DNA of 64,000 nucleotides from JAQTTT01 sp041652755. Lineage in GTDB: Archaea > Nanobdellota > Nanobdellia > Tiddalikarchaeales > Tiddalikarchaeaceae. The DNA is taken from assembly GCA_041652755.1 (NCBI GenBank), contig JBAZGS010000007.1:3470-67469 (forward strand), read 5' to 3'. A program made the position numbers and the translations under genes. The notes under the pieces were generated by a model that worked only from the letters and a program-made list of their open reading frames with translations, ran no database searches and was not told the origin of the DNA. Shown here piece after piece: positions 32,571 through 41,530 of the stretch. How positions within the stretch are numbered: position 1 is the stretch's first letter; every line of letters starts with the position of its first letter.

Positions 32571-33782
32571 TCAATTCCTTGTTTTGAAAAGGTCTAAATT
32601 ATTCTTTGTAATGTTAATTATATAATAATCCCCTAATTTGTGGGCTGTTTTTATTTTTGTGTAATTGCTGGTTCTTGCGTAGCCGTCTTCGTCAACTAGC
32701 GCGTAATCCATGCATAGTTTTCTTTTTAATTGCAAGATATGTTTTTGGTGCAGGCTCATTAATTTTATTGCCCTGTTTTTTTTGTCAGTTAAGCTTACTT
32801 GGTTTTTCATCTTGCTAGATTCAGTGAAAGGCCTATCCCAGTACTTGCTTATGTTCATTACTTGGGGTTTTAACTGCTCAATTAATTCATAGGTTTCTTC
32901 GTAGTCTTTCTCTGACTCTCCTGGAAAGCCCACTATAATATCAGTTGCTATTGTTATATCTTTCACCTTAGTTCTTAAATAATTGACAGTTTCTATAAAA
33001 TCATTTTTTGAATAATGCCTATTCATTAATTTCAGCACCTTATTGCTTCCTGATTGTATTGGCAAGTGGATGAATTTGTAGAATTTTTCATTGCTTAATA
33101 TTTTAGCTAATTCTTCTTTGTATAATTTAGCATATTTTGGATTCATCATTCCTATTCTTATTTTAAAAAAATTAGGTATTTTGATTATTTCATTAAGTAA
33201 ATTAATTAAATTAGTGTTTTTGTCAATTCCATAGCAACCTGTGTCTTCTGCTGTTAGCCAAAATTCTTTTTTGTTATTTTTTAATGCGTTTTTTATTTGT
33301 TTAATTATATCTTTAATTTCATAAGAGCATAATTTTCCTCTTGCTAATTTGGTTGCGCAGTAGGCACAATCACCTAAGCACCCCTTGCTTATTGGAACTA
33401 TTTCTATTACTTCATTCTTAGCTAAAGGGATTAATCTTGTCTTATTATTATTTTTTTGCAGCGATTCTTTCAGCTCTCCTTTCACAATTTTCACTATGTC
33501 TGATAAATTGTTGCAGCCAATTAAGGGATAGTTTTTGAATAATTCTTTATGAGTGGCTGTCATGCATCCAGCTATTATTAATTTCTTGTCCTTATTGTCT
33601 TGTATGTATCTTTTTATTCTTTGCTCTGTTGGAGTTTTCACAGTGCAAGTATTGACTATTATATAATCTGCTTCTCTTTCATTCTTGGCTTCTTTGAACC
33701 CTTTAATTTTTAATAGCTCAGCCATGAATAATGAATCTGCTTGGTTATGCGAGCAGCCGTAAGTTTTTATGAAAAATTTCAT
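32571..33782 (-). CDS. tRNA t6A methylthiotransferase (MtaB-like)
   Basis: A 403-residue radical SAM methylthiotransferase. The auxiliary 4Fe-4S ligands C10, C46 and C73 and the radical SAM motif C135, C139, C142 (CLGDCAYC) are intact. The archaeal/eukaryotic CDKAL1-type enzyme converts t6A37 to ms2t6A37 in tRNA. The C-terminal about 55 residues form a TRAM-like RNA-binding domain. This fits the KEOPS subunit in the same window. It sits between the two surface-protein genes on the opposite strand. Confidence 0.9.
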   Translation of the reverse strand: MKFFIKTYGCSHNQADSLFMAELLKIKGFKEAKNEREADYIIVNTCTVKTPTEQRIKRYIQDNKDKKLIIAGCMTATHKELFKNYPLIGCNNLSDIVKIVKGELKESLQKNNNKTRLIPLAKNEVIEIVPISKGCLGDCAYCATKLARGKLCSYEIKDIIKQIKNALKNNKKEFWLTAEDTGCYGIDKNTNLINLLNEIIKIPNFFKIRIGMMNPKYAKLYKEELAKILSNEKFYKFIHLPIQSGSNKVLKLMNRHYSKNDFIETVNYLRTKVKDITIATDIIVGFPGESEKDYEETYELIEQLKPQVMNISKYWDRPFTESSKMKNQVSLTDKKNRAIKLMSLHQKHILQLKRKLCMDYALVDEDGYARTSNYTKIKTAHKLGDYYIINITKNNLDLFKTRN

Positions 33783-33824
33783 AAAATAAGTATTTAAATT
33801 ATGGATTTAATAATTTAACTTATA

Positions 33825-35810
33825 ATGATAGATATAAAAAATAAAATAACAACACCTATAAAAAAAGAGCTAAAAAAATCTATCACCCCAGTCATAAGTG
33901 TAATTTTATTGGTTTTAATCACTATTGTTGCTAGCGTTTCAGCATTCTTCTTCATCAATTCCAATGTTTTGGGCTTAGAGTCAGGTGTTGATATTAATAA
34001 TAATCCAATAACTGACAATTCAAGGCTTAATTTAGTGAGCATAACTGGAAGCAAGGCAATTGTCAGGAATGATGGCTCAAGCCCTGTTAATGAGGTTATT
34101 GTTTTCATTAATGGCGAATTGTTCAACTACACCCTTGACTCGCCAATTCAGCCAGGTGAATTAAGGGAGATTAATTTTAATGCCCAGCAGGCAGGAGAGG
34201 ATTTGGAGATAAAATTAATCTATAATCGTGGAAAAACTGTGACTGACACCAGCCCTGCCAATAAGAACACTGAAGACAGTGGATTTGTCCAAAGCAGCAA
34301 CCCTGATTCTTCATTAATTGATTGCTTAAACAATAATATCAGCAACACTTGGTTCACTGGCTCTTTAAATGGAAATAATGGCTCTTGCTGCGGAGATGAC
34401 GGAGCGCTTGATAATTTTTATAATTCAACAAACTACTGCTGCAACGGCAGTTTCAATTCAGGTTCATGCTTCTGCGGTGATAATATCTGCCAATTTTGGG
34501 AGAATAGCGGAACATGCACTAATGATTGTGTTTCATGGCATTTATTCATGCATGATTCAAACAATTCAGGATACAGCAATGAAGTTACTAAACCTTCTCA
34601 GCCAGGAGTTTTTGAAGTCAAAAACTTCACTACCCCAGGATTATTAGGCAATTTTGTTTCAGTTCCTTTATTGGCTGATGTTGACAATGACAATGATTTA
34701 GAGATAATAATAAGGGGATCAACTGGATTAAAAGTTTTTTACGGAAACAATTATTCAGTAATGTGGAATGATTCATCATTAAATTCAGATGTAATGATTG
34801 GAAAAACTCTTGCTATAACCTCTCCTGATGAAAATAATGACAGGTATATTATTACAAGTAATTATGACGGGCTTTACGCATTATATGCACAAAATGGAAC
34901 TTACAAATGGAGTAATCCATTATATCATTTGTATTCAGCATCATGGCTTTATACTCCAAAAAAGTATATTAACATAAAAGATGTTACTGGAGATGGAAAG
35001 GAAGATATAATTTTTTTATATAATAATTATTTCAGCGGTGTTGTAAACAATACTATAGGTGTTTTTAATGTAAGCACTGGAGAATTAATATGGAAATATA
35101 TGATAGAAAATTATTTTACTAAAAATACTCCTGCTGCTGCAGACTTAGATAATGATGGAATAGTTGAGATTATTTTTGCAACAGATTATGGCAATATTTA
35201 TGCTTTAAATGGAAATAATGGAACAGTTAAATGGACTTATAATATTGGAGGGGCTTACGAGATTGGTTCATCTCCTTCATTGGCGGATTTGGATAATGAT
35301 GGAAAATTAGAAATAGTTATTGGAGCTTCAACAAATTATATTTATGCTTTATATTCTAATGGTTCATTGATGTGGAATTATAATGCTTTTTCAGATGTTA
35401 GGGAAGGTCCCGCAATAGGTGATATTAATAATGATGGAATAAGTGATATAGTTTTTATTACAATTAATAATAATGTTACTGCATTGTTTAATAATGGCAC
35501 TTTGATGTGGAATTTTATTGATAGTGATGTTGGAGGTAATAGTTATAAATCATATCCTATTATTGGGGACCCTGATGGAGATGGTATAAAAAATATTCTT
35601 TACTCTAAACTTGATGATTCAAATCCTACTTGTTTGTCTATAATGATTCTTTATGGAACTAATGGCACTGAGCAATGGAGCCAAAAATATTTATGTAATG
35701 CAAATTTTTATAATTATCCTGGAGATTCTTTAGCTCTTGGAGATATTGATGGTGATGGAGTAATAGAAATAATTTATGCTGCTGACGATACTGAAGAGCC
35801 TCCATATTAA
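33825..35810 (+). CDS. surface protein with pilin-like anchor and FG-GAP propeller
   Basis: A 661-residue paralogue of the 29288 product. It has a 20-residue charged N-terminal extension (MIDIKNKITTPIKKELKK) before the ITPVISVILLVLIT pilin helix, then the same Ig-like region and the same cysteine-rich module (CCGDDG...CCNG...CFCGDNIC). The rest is FG-GAP/WD-like repeats such as LADVDNDNDLEIII and DLDNDGKLEIVIG, forming a calcium-binding propeller. No Asp-box region is present. The start could also be at an internal Met. Likely an adhesin or pilus tip protein. Confidence 0.85.
   Translation: MIDIKNKITTPIKKELKKSITPVISVILLVLITIVASVSAFFFINSNVLGLESGVDINNNPITDNSRLNLVSITGSKAIVRNDGSSPVNEVIVFINGELFNYTLDSPIQPGELREINFNAQQAGEDLEIKLIYNRGKTVTDTSPANKNTEDSGFVQSSNPDSSLIDCLNNNISNTWFTGSLNGNNGSCCGDDGALDNFYNSTNYCCNGSFNSGSCFCGDNICQFWENSGTCTNDCVSWHLFMHDSNNSGYSNEVTKPSQPGVFEVKNFTTPGLLGNFVSVPLLADVDNDNDLEIIIRGSTGLKVFYGNNYSVMWNDSSLNSDVMIGKTLAITSPDENNDRYIITSNYDGLYALYAQNGTYKWSNPLYHLYSASWLYTPKKYINIKDVTGDGKEDIIFLYNNYFSGVVNNTIGVFNVSTGELIWKYMIENYFTKNTPAAADLDNDGIVEIIFATDYGNIYALNGNNGTVKWTYNIGGAYEIGSSPSLADLDNDGKLEIVIGASTNYIYALYSNGSLMWNYNAFSDVREGPAIGDINNDGISDIVFITINNNVTALFNNGTLMWNFIDSDVGGNSYKSYPIIGDPDGDGIKNILYSKLDDSNPTCLSIMILYGTNGTEQWSQKYLCNANFYNYPGDSLALGDIDGDGVIEIIYAADDTEEPPY
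33903..34237 (+). repeat. near-identical segment shared with 29318-29652
   Basis: A 335-bp segment inside the second surface-protein gene that matches 29318-29652 in the first with only three base differences and no indels. The flanking bases diverge. This indicates recent duplication or gene conversion limited to the anchor and first domain. Confidence 0.9.
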
Positions 35811-35812
35811 AA

Positions 35813-36019
35813 TTACTCAAGCTCTATTAATTTTTCATGGGTTTTTGCTCCTATGATTTTTGTTACTTTTTTGCCTAAATGTTTTTCTAGTAATTTTATT
35901 AATTCAAAATTTGCCTTATTTTTTATTGCTTCATTTTTTAGGCTAATTTTGTAAATATCTCCTTCTTTTTTTATTGCTTGCATTTTTTGACAGGTTTTTA
36001 TTGTTGCTTTTATTTTCAT
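35813..36019 (-). CDS. DUF167-family protein
   Basis: A 68-residue protein of the YggU/DUF167 family. It carries the core KNEAIKNKANFELIKLLEKHL (split: EAI..KAN.ELIKLL) and the end KKVTKIIGAKTHEKLIEL. The function is unknown. I chose ATG 36019 over a TTG at 36031, because GGTGA sits five bases upstream of ATG. It follows the membrane gene at 36025 by five bases. Confidence 0.75.
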   Translation of the reverse strand: MKIKATIKTCQKMQAIKKEGDIYKISLKNEAIKNKANFELIKLLEKHLGKKVTKIIGAKTHEKLIELE

Positions 36020-36024
36020 GGCAG

Positions 36025-36315
36025 TCACCAATCAACAATAATTATAATACCAATTATTAATAATAATATGTTCCATAAAATGATTGATTTGAAAGTTTTT
36101 TTATAGGTTAAATCAAATGATGATTTGATATAATTTATTATGCTTAATATTATTATTGTAAATTCATCTCCAATAAGCAAGGATGGAATGATTAGTGCAA
36201 GTAAATAAAACCAATTTTTGAACCAAGTTTTTCTTATTATTATTTCATCTTTTGTGATTCTTGAGATTATTGTCCCAATTATATAGCTTAAAGGTATTAA
36301 TAGTGTTATTAACAT
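36025..36315 (-). CDS. small membrane protein
   Basis: A 96-residue protein with three strong hydrophobic segments (about 3-18, 37-61 and 78-94) and basic loops. No family is recognised. It is likely co-transcribed with the DUF167 gene and diverges from the HemK-type gene at 36351. Confidence 0.6.
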   Translation of the reverse strand: MLITLLIPLSYIIGTIISRITKDEIIIRKTWFKNWFYLLALIIPSLLIGDEFTIIILSIINYIKSSFDLTYKKTFKSIILWNILLLIIGIIIIVDW

Positions 36316-36350
36316 AAAAGTTAATAATTAGGTGTTTATTTAATTGCTTT

Positions 36351-36905
36351 ATGGTTTATTCACCAAGAGAAGACTCTTATCTATTAAAAAAATGGGTCAG
36401 CAAATTAAGCAAGGATAAAAAAGTGCTTGATATGGGAACTGGTTCAGGCATTCAAGCTATTGCTGCCAAGGCCAGCGGAGCAGTCATAATTTTAGGAGTT
36501 GACAAGAACAAGAAGGCTGTTATTTTGGCTAAAAAGAATGCCAAAGAGGCTGGTTTTTCTGATATTGAATTCAAGCATAGTGATTTGTTTTTGGCAGTGA
36601 ATGAAAAGTTTGACTTGATAGTTTTTAATCCTCCTTACTTGCCTAATGAGGAGCATCTTGATATTGGCAAGGATTATGATTTGGTTGGCGGGGAGAAAGG
36701 CAACGAGTTAAGCATTGAGTTTTTGAAACAGGCAGTTGAGTATTTGAATCCTAAAGGTTGTGTTCTGCTTATTTGCTCCAGCATTAGCGACCCTTTTGAA
36801 ATTTTCAGTTATGCTGAAAGCTTCGGTTATGGTTATAAAATATTAGAAGAGCTAAGGCTTGATTTTGAGACTCTTTATTGCGTGAAATTATGGGTTAAGG
36901 AATAA
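36351..36905 (+). CDS. HemK2/Mtq2-like methyltransferase
   Basis: A 184-residue SAM methyltransferase. Motif I is LDMGTGSGIQAI, the acidic loop is LGVDKNKKA and the catalytic NPPY is in VFNPPYLPNEE. This is the release-factor glutamine methyltransferase group. In archaea and eukaryotes Mtq2 modifies the GGQ motif of aRF1/eRF1. There is no N-terminal substrate-recognition domain, as in archaeal Mtq2. It starts the operon that leads to YchF. Confidence 0.85.
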   Translation: MVYSPREDSYLLKKWVSKLSKDKKVLDMGTGSGIQAIAAKASGAVIILGVDKNKKAVILAKKNAKEAGFSDIEFKHSDLFLAVNEKFDLIVFNPPYLPNEEHLDIGKDYDLVGGEKGNELSIEFLKQAVEYLNPKGCVLLICSSISDPFEIFSYAESFGYGYKILEELRLDFETLYCVKLWVKE

Positions 36906-36941
36906 GCTTTAAAAAACCTGTTCATTTTTGTAATTATTGTT

Positions 36942-38126
36942 ATGTTGATTGGAATTGTGGGTAAGCCTAACACTGGAAAAAGCACTTTTTTTAAGGCTTT
37001 GACTTTAATGGATGTTTTGATTGAGAATTACCCTTTTGCTACAATTAAGCCTAACAGGGGAATGGGGCATGTTAGGGTTAAGTGCATTGACAGCGAATTC
37101 GGGGTTAAGTGCAATCCCAGGAATGGTTTCTGCATTAATGGAACAAGGTTTGTTGGTGTTGAAGTGATGGATGTTGCTGGATTAGTGCCTGGCGCTCATG
37201 AAGGCAAAGGTATGGGCAATCAATTCTTGGATGATTTAAGGCAAGCTGACGCGTTCATTCATGTGATTGATATTAGCGGAGCAACGAATGATAAGGGCGA
37301 GAATGTTACTCTTGGCTCTTATGACCCTTGCAATGATATTAAGTTCTTGGAAGAGGAGTTGGATTACTGGTTTTTTGGAATTTTGAAAAATTCTTGGACT
37401 AAGTTTGCAAGAAGGTTAGAGCAAGGCAATAAGGAATTGGTTAAGGAGATTGCTGAACAATTCAGCGGACTTAAAATTAATGAAGAACATGTTAAGGTGG
37501 CTATTGAAGGGTTTAAAACTAATAAGCCGGCTGAATGGAGCGATGAGGATTTGTTCAAATTTTGCTCTAAGCTAAGGAAGCTTTCTAAGCCAATGGTTAT
37601 TGCTGCTAATAAGATTGACAAGTCTAATGGTTTGGAGAATTTGGAGAGGCTGAAAAAAATGTTTCCTGACTACAAGATTGTTGGTTGCAGCGCTGAGGTT
37701 GAGCTGGCTTTAAGGGAAGCCAATAATAAGGGAGTGATTACGTATGCTCCTGGAGATAATAGTTTTGAGATTGTTAAAAATGATTTGCCTGAAAAATTAT
37801 TGAAAGCTTTATATTTTATGAAAAATTTTTTGGAAAAGTTTGGCTCAACGGGCATTCAGGAAATAATGGATTATATTGTATTTGATTACTTGCATTACAT
37901 TGCTGTTTTTCCCGGAGGCACTAAAGGGCTTACTGATAGCCATGGAAGGGTTTTGCCTGACTGCTTCTTATTGCCTAAAGGCAGCACTGCACTTGATTTT
38001 GCCTACACTATTCACACGGATTTAGGTGACAAGTTCATTAAAGCCATTAATGTGAAAACTAGGCAAGTTTTAGGAAAAGCGTACGAGCTTAAGCATAGGG
38101 ATATTATTGAGATTATCACTTCTTAG
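36942..38126 (+). CDS. ychF: YchF/OLA1-type GTPase-like ATPase
   Basis: A 394-residue Obg-superfamily P-loop protein. G1 is GKPNTGKST, G3 is the DVAGL motif (VMDVAGLVPGAHEG) and the G4-like motif is AANKID. It has the C-terminal TGS domain. YchF binds ATP in preference to GTP and associates with ribosomes. The archaeal form is typically about 395 residues. It ends in an 11-nt tail-to-tail overlap with the gene at 38116. Confidence 0.92.
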   Translation: MLIGIVGKPNTGKSTFFKALTLMDVLIENYPFATIKPNRGMGHVRVKCIDSEFGVKCNPRNGFCINGTRFVGVEVMDVAGLVPGAHEGKGMGNQFLDDLRQADAFIHVIDISGATNDKGENVTLGSYDPCNDIKFLEEELDYWFFGILKNSWTKFARRLEQGNKELVKEIAEQFSGLKINEEHVKVAIEGFKTNKPAEWSDEDLFKFCSKLRKLSKPMVIAANKIDKSNGLENLERLKKMFPDYKIVGCSAEVELALREANNKGVITYAPGDNSFEIVKNDLPEKLLKALYFMKNFLEKFGSTGIQEIMDYIVFDYLHYIAVFPGGTKGLTDSHGRVLPDCFLLPKGSTALDFAYTIHTDLGDKFIKAINVKTRQVLGKAYELKHRDIIEIITS

Positions 38127-38865
38127 TCTTGTTTCTTATATAAGTTGTTGGCAGAATGATATTTTCAGGGTTAATGTCATAATTTCTTGCAGTTATTACT
38201 TCTTCAAGGGTTGCTTTTTTGTTATTGTCTATGAACCTGTCATGCTTGTGCTCTTCGTAGAATTCAATAATGTTTGGCATTTTTTTGAATGAGTATATTA
38301 GGTTTCCAAGCCCTTCATAAATATAGTCTTTTTTTGACAGCTCGCTTAATTCATAGTTTTTGTCCAATTGCTTAACTGCTCTTATGAAATTATTGATTGA
38401 GTTATTCTTTTGAATTTTGTTGAAAAACTCTGAGTTGCTTGGGTTGTAAAAATACCCTATTGGAAGCTGCTTAAGCATTAAGTCATGATTAATCTTTGTT
38501 AATTTCCAGGGTTCATGGTTAAGCGTTTCATTTTTTGGATAGCTTATTTTTAGCAGTAAGTAAACGCTTCCGTAATATTTCTCAAGCAATCCTCTGAGGT
38601 TAAATTTTTCGAAAGTGGTTCTTGATATTTTTTCATTTTTTGAGTTAGCTGTTAAATAATTTATTGCCCTGTTTAGATTAGAAACATTATTCCAGTAATT
38701 TGGGTTTGCAGCTTCATTAAGCCATTTGAAGTTTGCTTTTATATAAGCATCATATTGCTGTTTTGTGAAATGATTATTGCTGCATAAGTATTCCTTATGG
38801 CTTGGAAAATGATGCAGTGAAGCGCTTAAAGCTATTATTGAAGTGTCATAATTGTTTGTTTTCAT
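38116..38865 (-). CDS. protein of unknown function
   Basis: A 249-residue soluble protein rich in N, Y, K and W. No recognised motif, no membrane segment, no signal. It overlaps ychF tail to tail by 11 nt. The protein resembles other unknown DPANN-type proteins in the window only by composition. Confidence 0.65.
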   Translation of the reverse strand: MKTNNYDTSIIALSASLHHFPSHKEYLCSNNHFTKQQYDAYIKANFKWLNEAANPNYWNNVSNLNRAINYLTANSKNEKISRTTFEKFNLRGLLEKYYGSVYLLLKISYPKNETLNHEPWKLTKINHDLMLKQLPIGYFYNPSNSEFFNKIQKNNSINNFIRAVKQLDKNYELSELSKKDYIYEGLGNLIYSFKKMPNIIEFYEEHKHDRFIDNNKKATLEEVITARNYDINPENIILPTTYIRNKTKK

Positions 38866-38956
38866 GGCTAATTTTTAGTTTAAAAAATTTTTATTTAAAT
38901 AGTTGCTGGTTTGATTGAAATCTTTTTAAATCTTGTTTTAATTGTTCTTTAATAGT

Positions 38957-40693
38957 ATGAGAGTTGTTGTTGTTGACAAGAAAAAATGCACTGCAGGCAA
39001 AGGGTGCGATTATGTTTGCATGAAATTCTGCCCCATTAATAGGGATGAAAAGGATTGCATAATCAAAGGCAAGGAGGGCAAAATCTCAATTATTGAAGAG
39101 AACTGCATTGGCTGCGGCATCTGCGTTAAGAAATGCCCTTTTGATGCTATTAAGGTTGTTAATCTTCCTAAAGAGCTGGAAAAAAAGGAGCTGTATTCTT
39201 ACGGGCTTAATTGTTTCAGGCTTTTCAATTTAATTATTCCTGTGAAGAATCAAATAACTGGTTTGGTTGGAGTTAATGGTATTGGTAAAAGCACTTGCTT
39301 AAACATTTTGTCAGGCCAAATTGTTCCTAATTTCGGGGAGTTTAATTCTCCTGCTAGCGGCCAAAGAGTTATTGAGTATTTTAAAGGAAGCGAGGGGCAA
39401 ATGTATTTTGAAAACTTGTATACTAAAGGTGTTGAAACTAGTTATAAGCCTCAGTATATTGAGCGCATTCCTAAGGCTTTTGGGGGAACTGTTAAGGAGT
39501 TGCTTAAAAGTTTTTCAGAAAAAATTGATGAGGTTGCTAAAGAATTAGAAGTTTATCATTTATTTGATAGGAAATTGGATGAGATTAGTGGAGGAGAGCT
39601 TCAGAGAGTTGCTATTGCTGCAAGCCTTGTGAAAGAGTCTCAATTATTGTTCATTGATGAGCCTAGCAGTTATTTGGATATTAAGCAAAGATTAAAGATT
39701 TCTAATGTAATCAGGAAAGTTGGGCTGCTTAAAGATTCTTGCGTGGTTGTTGAGCATGATTTAGTGATGCTTGATTACTTGGCGGATTTGGGCAATATTA
39801 TTTATGGTAAAAGCGGAGCTTATGGGATTGTCAGCAACCAGTTAAGCATTAGGGAAGCAATCAATACTTACTTATATGGTTATATTAAGGAGGATAATAT
39901 GCGCTTTAGGGAGAACGAAATAAAGTTTGATGTTAAAGCTCCAGTTATCTCATTGTCAAGATTTCCTTTAATAAGCTGGGGAGAGGTTAGTAAAAAGTTA
40001 GGAAATTTTAAGCTAAAGATTAATCCTGGCTCTTTGATGAAAAATGAAATCATTGGAATACTTGGTGAGAATGGCATTGGAAAAACCACTTTTGCAAAAA
40101 TTTTAAGCGGAGTGATTAAGCCTGACAGCGGAACTATTGACAGCTCTATTAAAATAAGCTATAAGCCACAGTATATTTCAGTTGAAGATGATAACATTGT
40201 CAGGGTTTATTTGAAAACTTGCAGCAATTCATTGATTGAGAAATTAGACTTAAGCCATTTGCTTTCAAGAAAAGTTAGTGAACTTAGCGGAGGAGAGCTT
40301 CAAAGGGTTGCTATTGCTGAATGCTTATCTAGGGAAGCTGATGTTTATTTGCTTGATGAGCCTAGCGCGCACTTGGATGTTGAGCAAAGATTGAATGTTT
40401 CAAACATTATTAGGGATATTGTTAAAAAGAAGGAAGCAAGCTGTTTCGTCATTGACCATGATATATTGTTCATGGATTATTTGAGCGATAAATTAATGAT
40501 TTTTTTAGGAACTCCTGGGCTGAAAGGTGAGACTTATGGGCCAATGCAGATGAGGGATGGAATGAACAAGTTCCTTAAGGAATTAAATATTACTTTCAGA
40601 AGAGATAAGGATACTAAAAGGCCTAGGGCTAACAAGCTTAACAGCCAGTTAGATTCAGAGCAGAAAGAAAAAGGAGAATATTATTACCAATAA
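38957..40693 (+). CDS. ribosome recycling ATPase ABCE1 (RLI)
   Basis: A 578-residue ABC protein that splits ribosomes after termination. Two 4Fe-4S clusters are at the N-terminus (CTAGKGCDYVCMKFC and CIGCGICVKKC). The two nucleotide domains have Walker A GVNGIGKST and GENGIGKTT, signature ISGGELQRV and LSGGELQRV, and matching Walker B segments (LLFIDEPSS, VYLLDEPSA). Full length. I chose ATG 38957, the start used by the family, although an in-frame start 15 nt upstream exists. Confidence 0.97.
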   Translation: MRVVVVDKKKCTAGKGCDYVCMKFCPINRDEKDCIIKGKEGKISIIEENCIGCGICVKKCPFDAIKVVNLPKELEKKELYSYGLNCFRLFNLIIPVKNQITGLVGVNGIGKSTCLNILSGQIVPNFGEFNSPASGQRVIEYFKGSEGQMYFENLYTKGVETSYKPQYIERIPKAFGGTVKELLKSFSEKIDEVAKELEVYHLFDRKLDEISGGELQRVAIAASLVKESQLLFIDEPSSYLDIKQRLKISNVIRKVGLLKDSCVVVEHDLVMLDYLADLGNIIYGKSGAYGIVSNQLSIREAINTYLYGYIKEDNMRFRENEIKFDVKAPVISLSRFPLISWGEVSKKLGNFKLKINPGSLMKNEIIGILGENGIGKTTFAKILSGVIKPDSGTIDSSIKISYKPQYISVEDDNIVRVYLKTCSNSLIEKLDLSHLLSRKVSELSGGELQRVAIAECLSREADVYLLDEPSAHLDVEQRLNVSNIIRDIVKKKEASCFVIDHDILFMDYLSDKLMIFLGTPGLKGETYGPMQMRDGMNKFLKELNITFRRDKDTKRPRANKLNSQLDSEQKEKGEYYYQ

Positions 40694-41479
40694 TTACACT
40701 CCTAAAAGTATTGTGATAAAGTTCCTGATTCCTGGGCCGAGCCCGAGTACGCAGATTATTATTTTTAAGTAATTGCCAAACTCTTTGTCCGGGTCTTTGT
40801 TTAAGTAATAAAGCAAGGGCAGCAGGACTAAGAGCTTTAATGCATACATTACTGCTCCTGTATGAAAGTATTGCGTGAAGAATCCTCCGACAATGTGAAC
40901 TTCAATGTATCCAAAGAAGTCTATGTTTACAAAAGTGCTTGTTGCGTCAAACAAGTGGCTCATTATTGCTGCAAGGCTTAATTTGTCAGAAAGCAAGGGT
41001 ATTTTTTTTCTGAGCAAAAACAGTGGAGCAATTGAGATTGAAAAAAATAATGCATATAAAGGCAGTGCTTTAAAATTAACTATGTTAAAATTAGGCAAAT
41101 GAAAAAGGATTAGTATTGTTGGCAAGTAAGTCATTAAGATTTTTTTTCCAAGTAACTTATCCAGAAAGAATGACAGGAAAAACAGGGCAATCATCATTAT
41201 CCATATTCCTGGAGTTACTGTCCAGAAAAATCTTTCATAAACTCCTGTGTCAGCGTAAACCCTTATGATGCTTCCGAGTATTATGAATGGCAAGATTTTT
41301 AGCAAAAGATTAATATTGAATTTTGCTTTTCCTTTCAAGATTTTATACATTAATGAGATTAAAATTATTGCCAAGATTGCATAAGCCATTGTGTCAAAAA
41401 TGTTGTAAGATTCTGAGCTGCTCCATCCTTTTAGGAAATTTTCATAAAAAAAACTTGACAAGTTCATGAGATTATTCAA
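40694..41479 (-). CDS. DUF63-family membrane protein
   Basis: A 261-residue integral membrane protein with seven or eight helices. Signature segments of the archaeal DUF63 family occur (RVYADTGVYERFFWTVTPGIW, then SHLFDATSTFVNIDFF and the later GPGIRN). Function unknown. It is transcribed convergently to ABCE1 with no bases between stop codons. Confidence 0.83.
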   Translation of the reverse strand: MNNLMNLSSFFYENFLKGWSSSESYNIFDTMAYAILAIILISLMYKILKGKAKFNINLLLKILPFIILGSIIRVYADTGVYERFFWTVTPGIWIMMIALFFLSFFLDKLLGKKILMTYLPTILILFHLPNFNIVNFKALPLYALFFSISIAPLFLLRKKIPLLSDKLSLAAIMSHLFDATSTFVNIDFFGYIEVHIVGGFFTQYFHTGAVMYALKLLVLLPLLYYLNKDPDKEFGNYLKIIICVLGLGPGIRNFITILLGV

Positions 41480-41530
41480 TAATTGCTGTTTTAAAAAAGT
41501 TTAATAAATACTGGTTGCTAATAAATTTTT

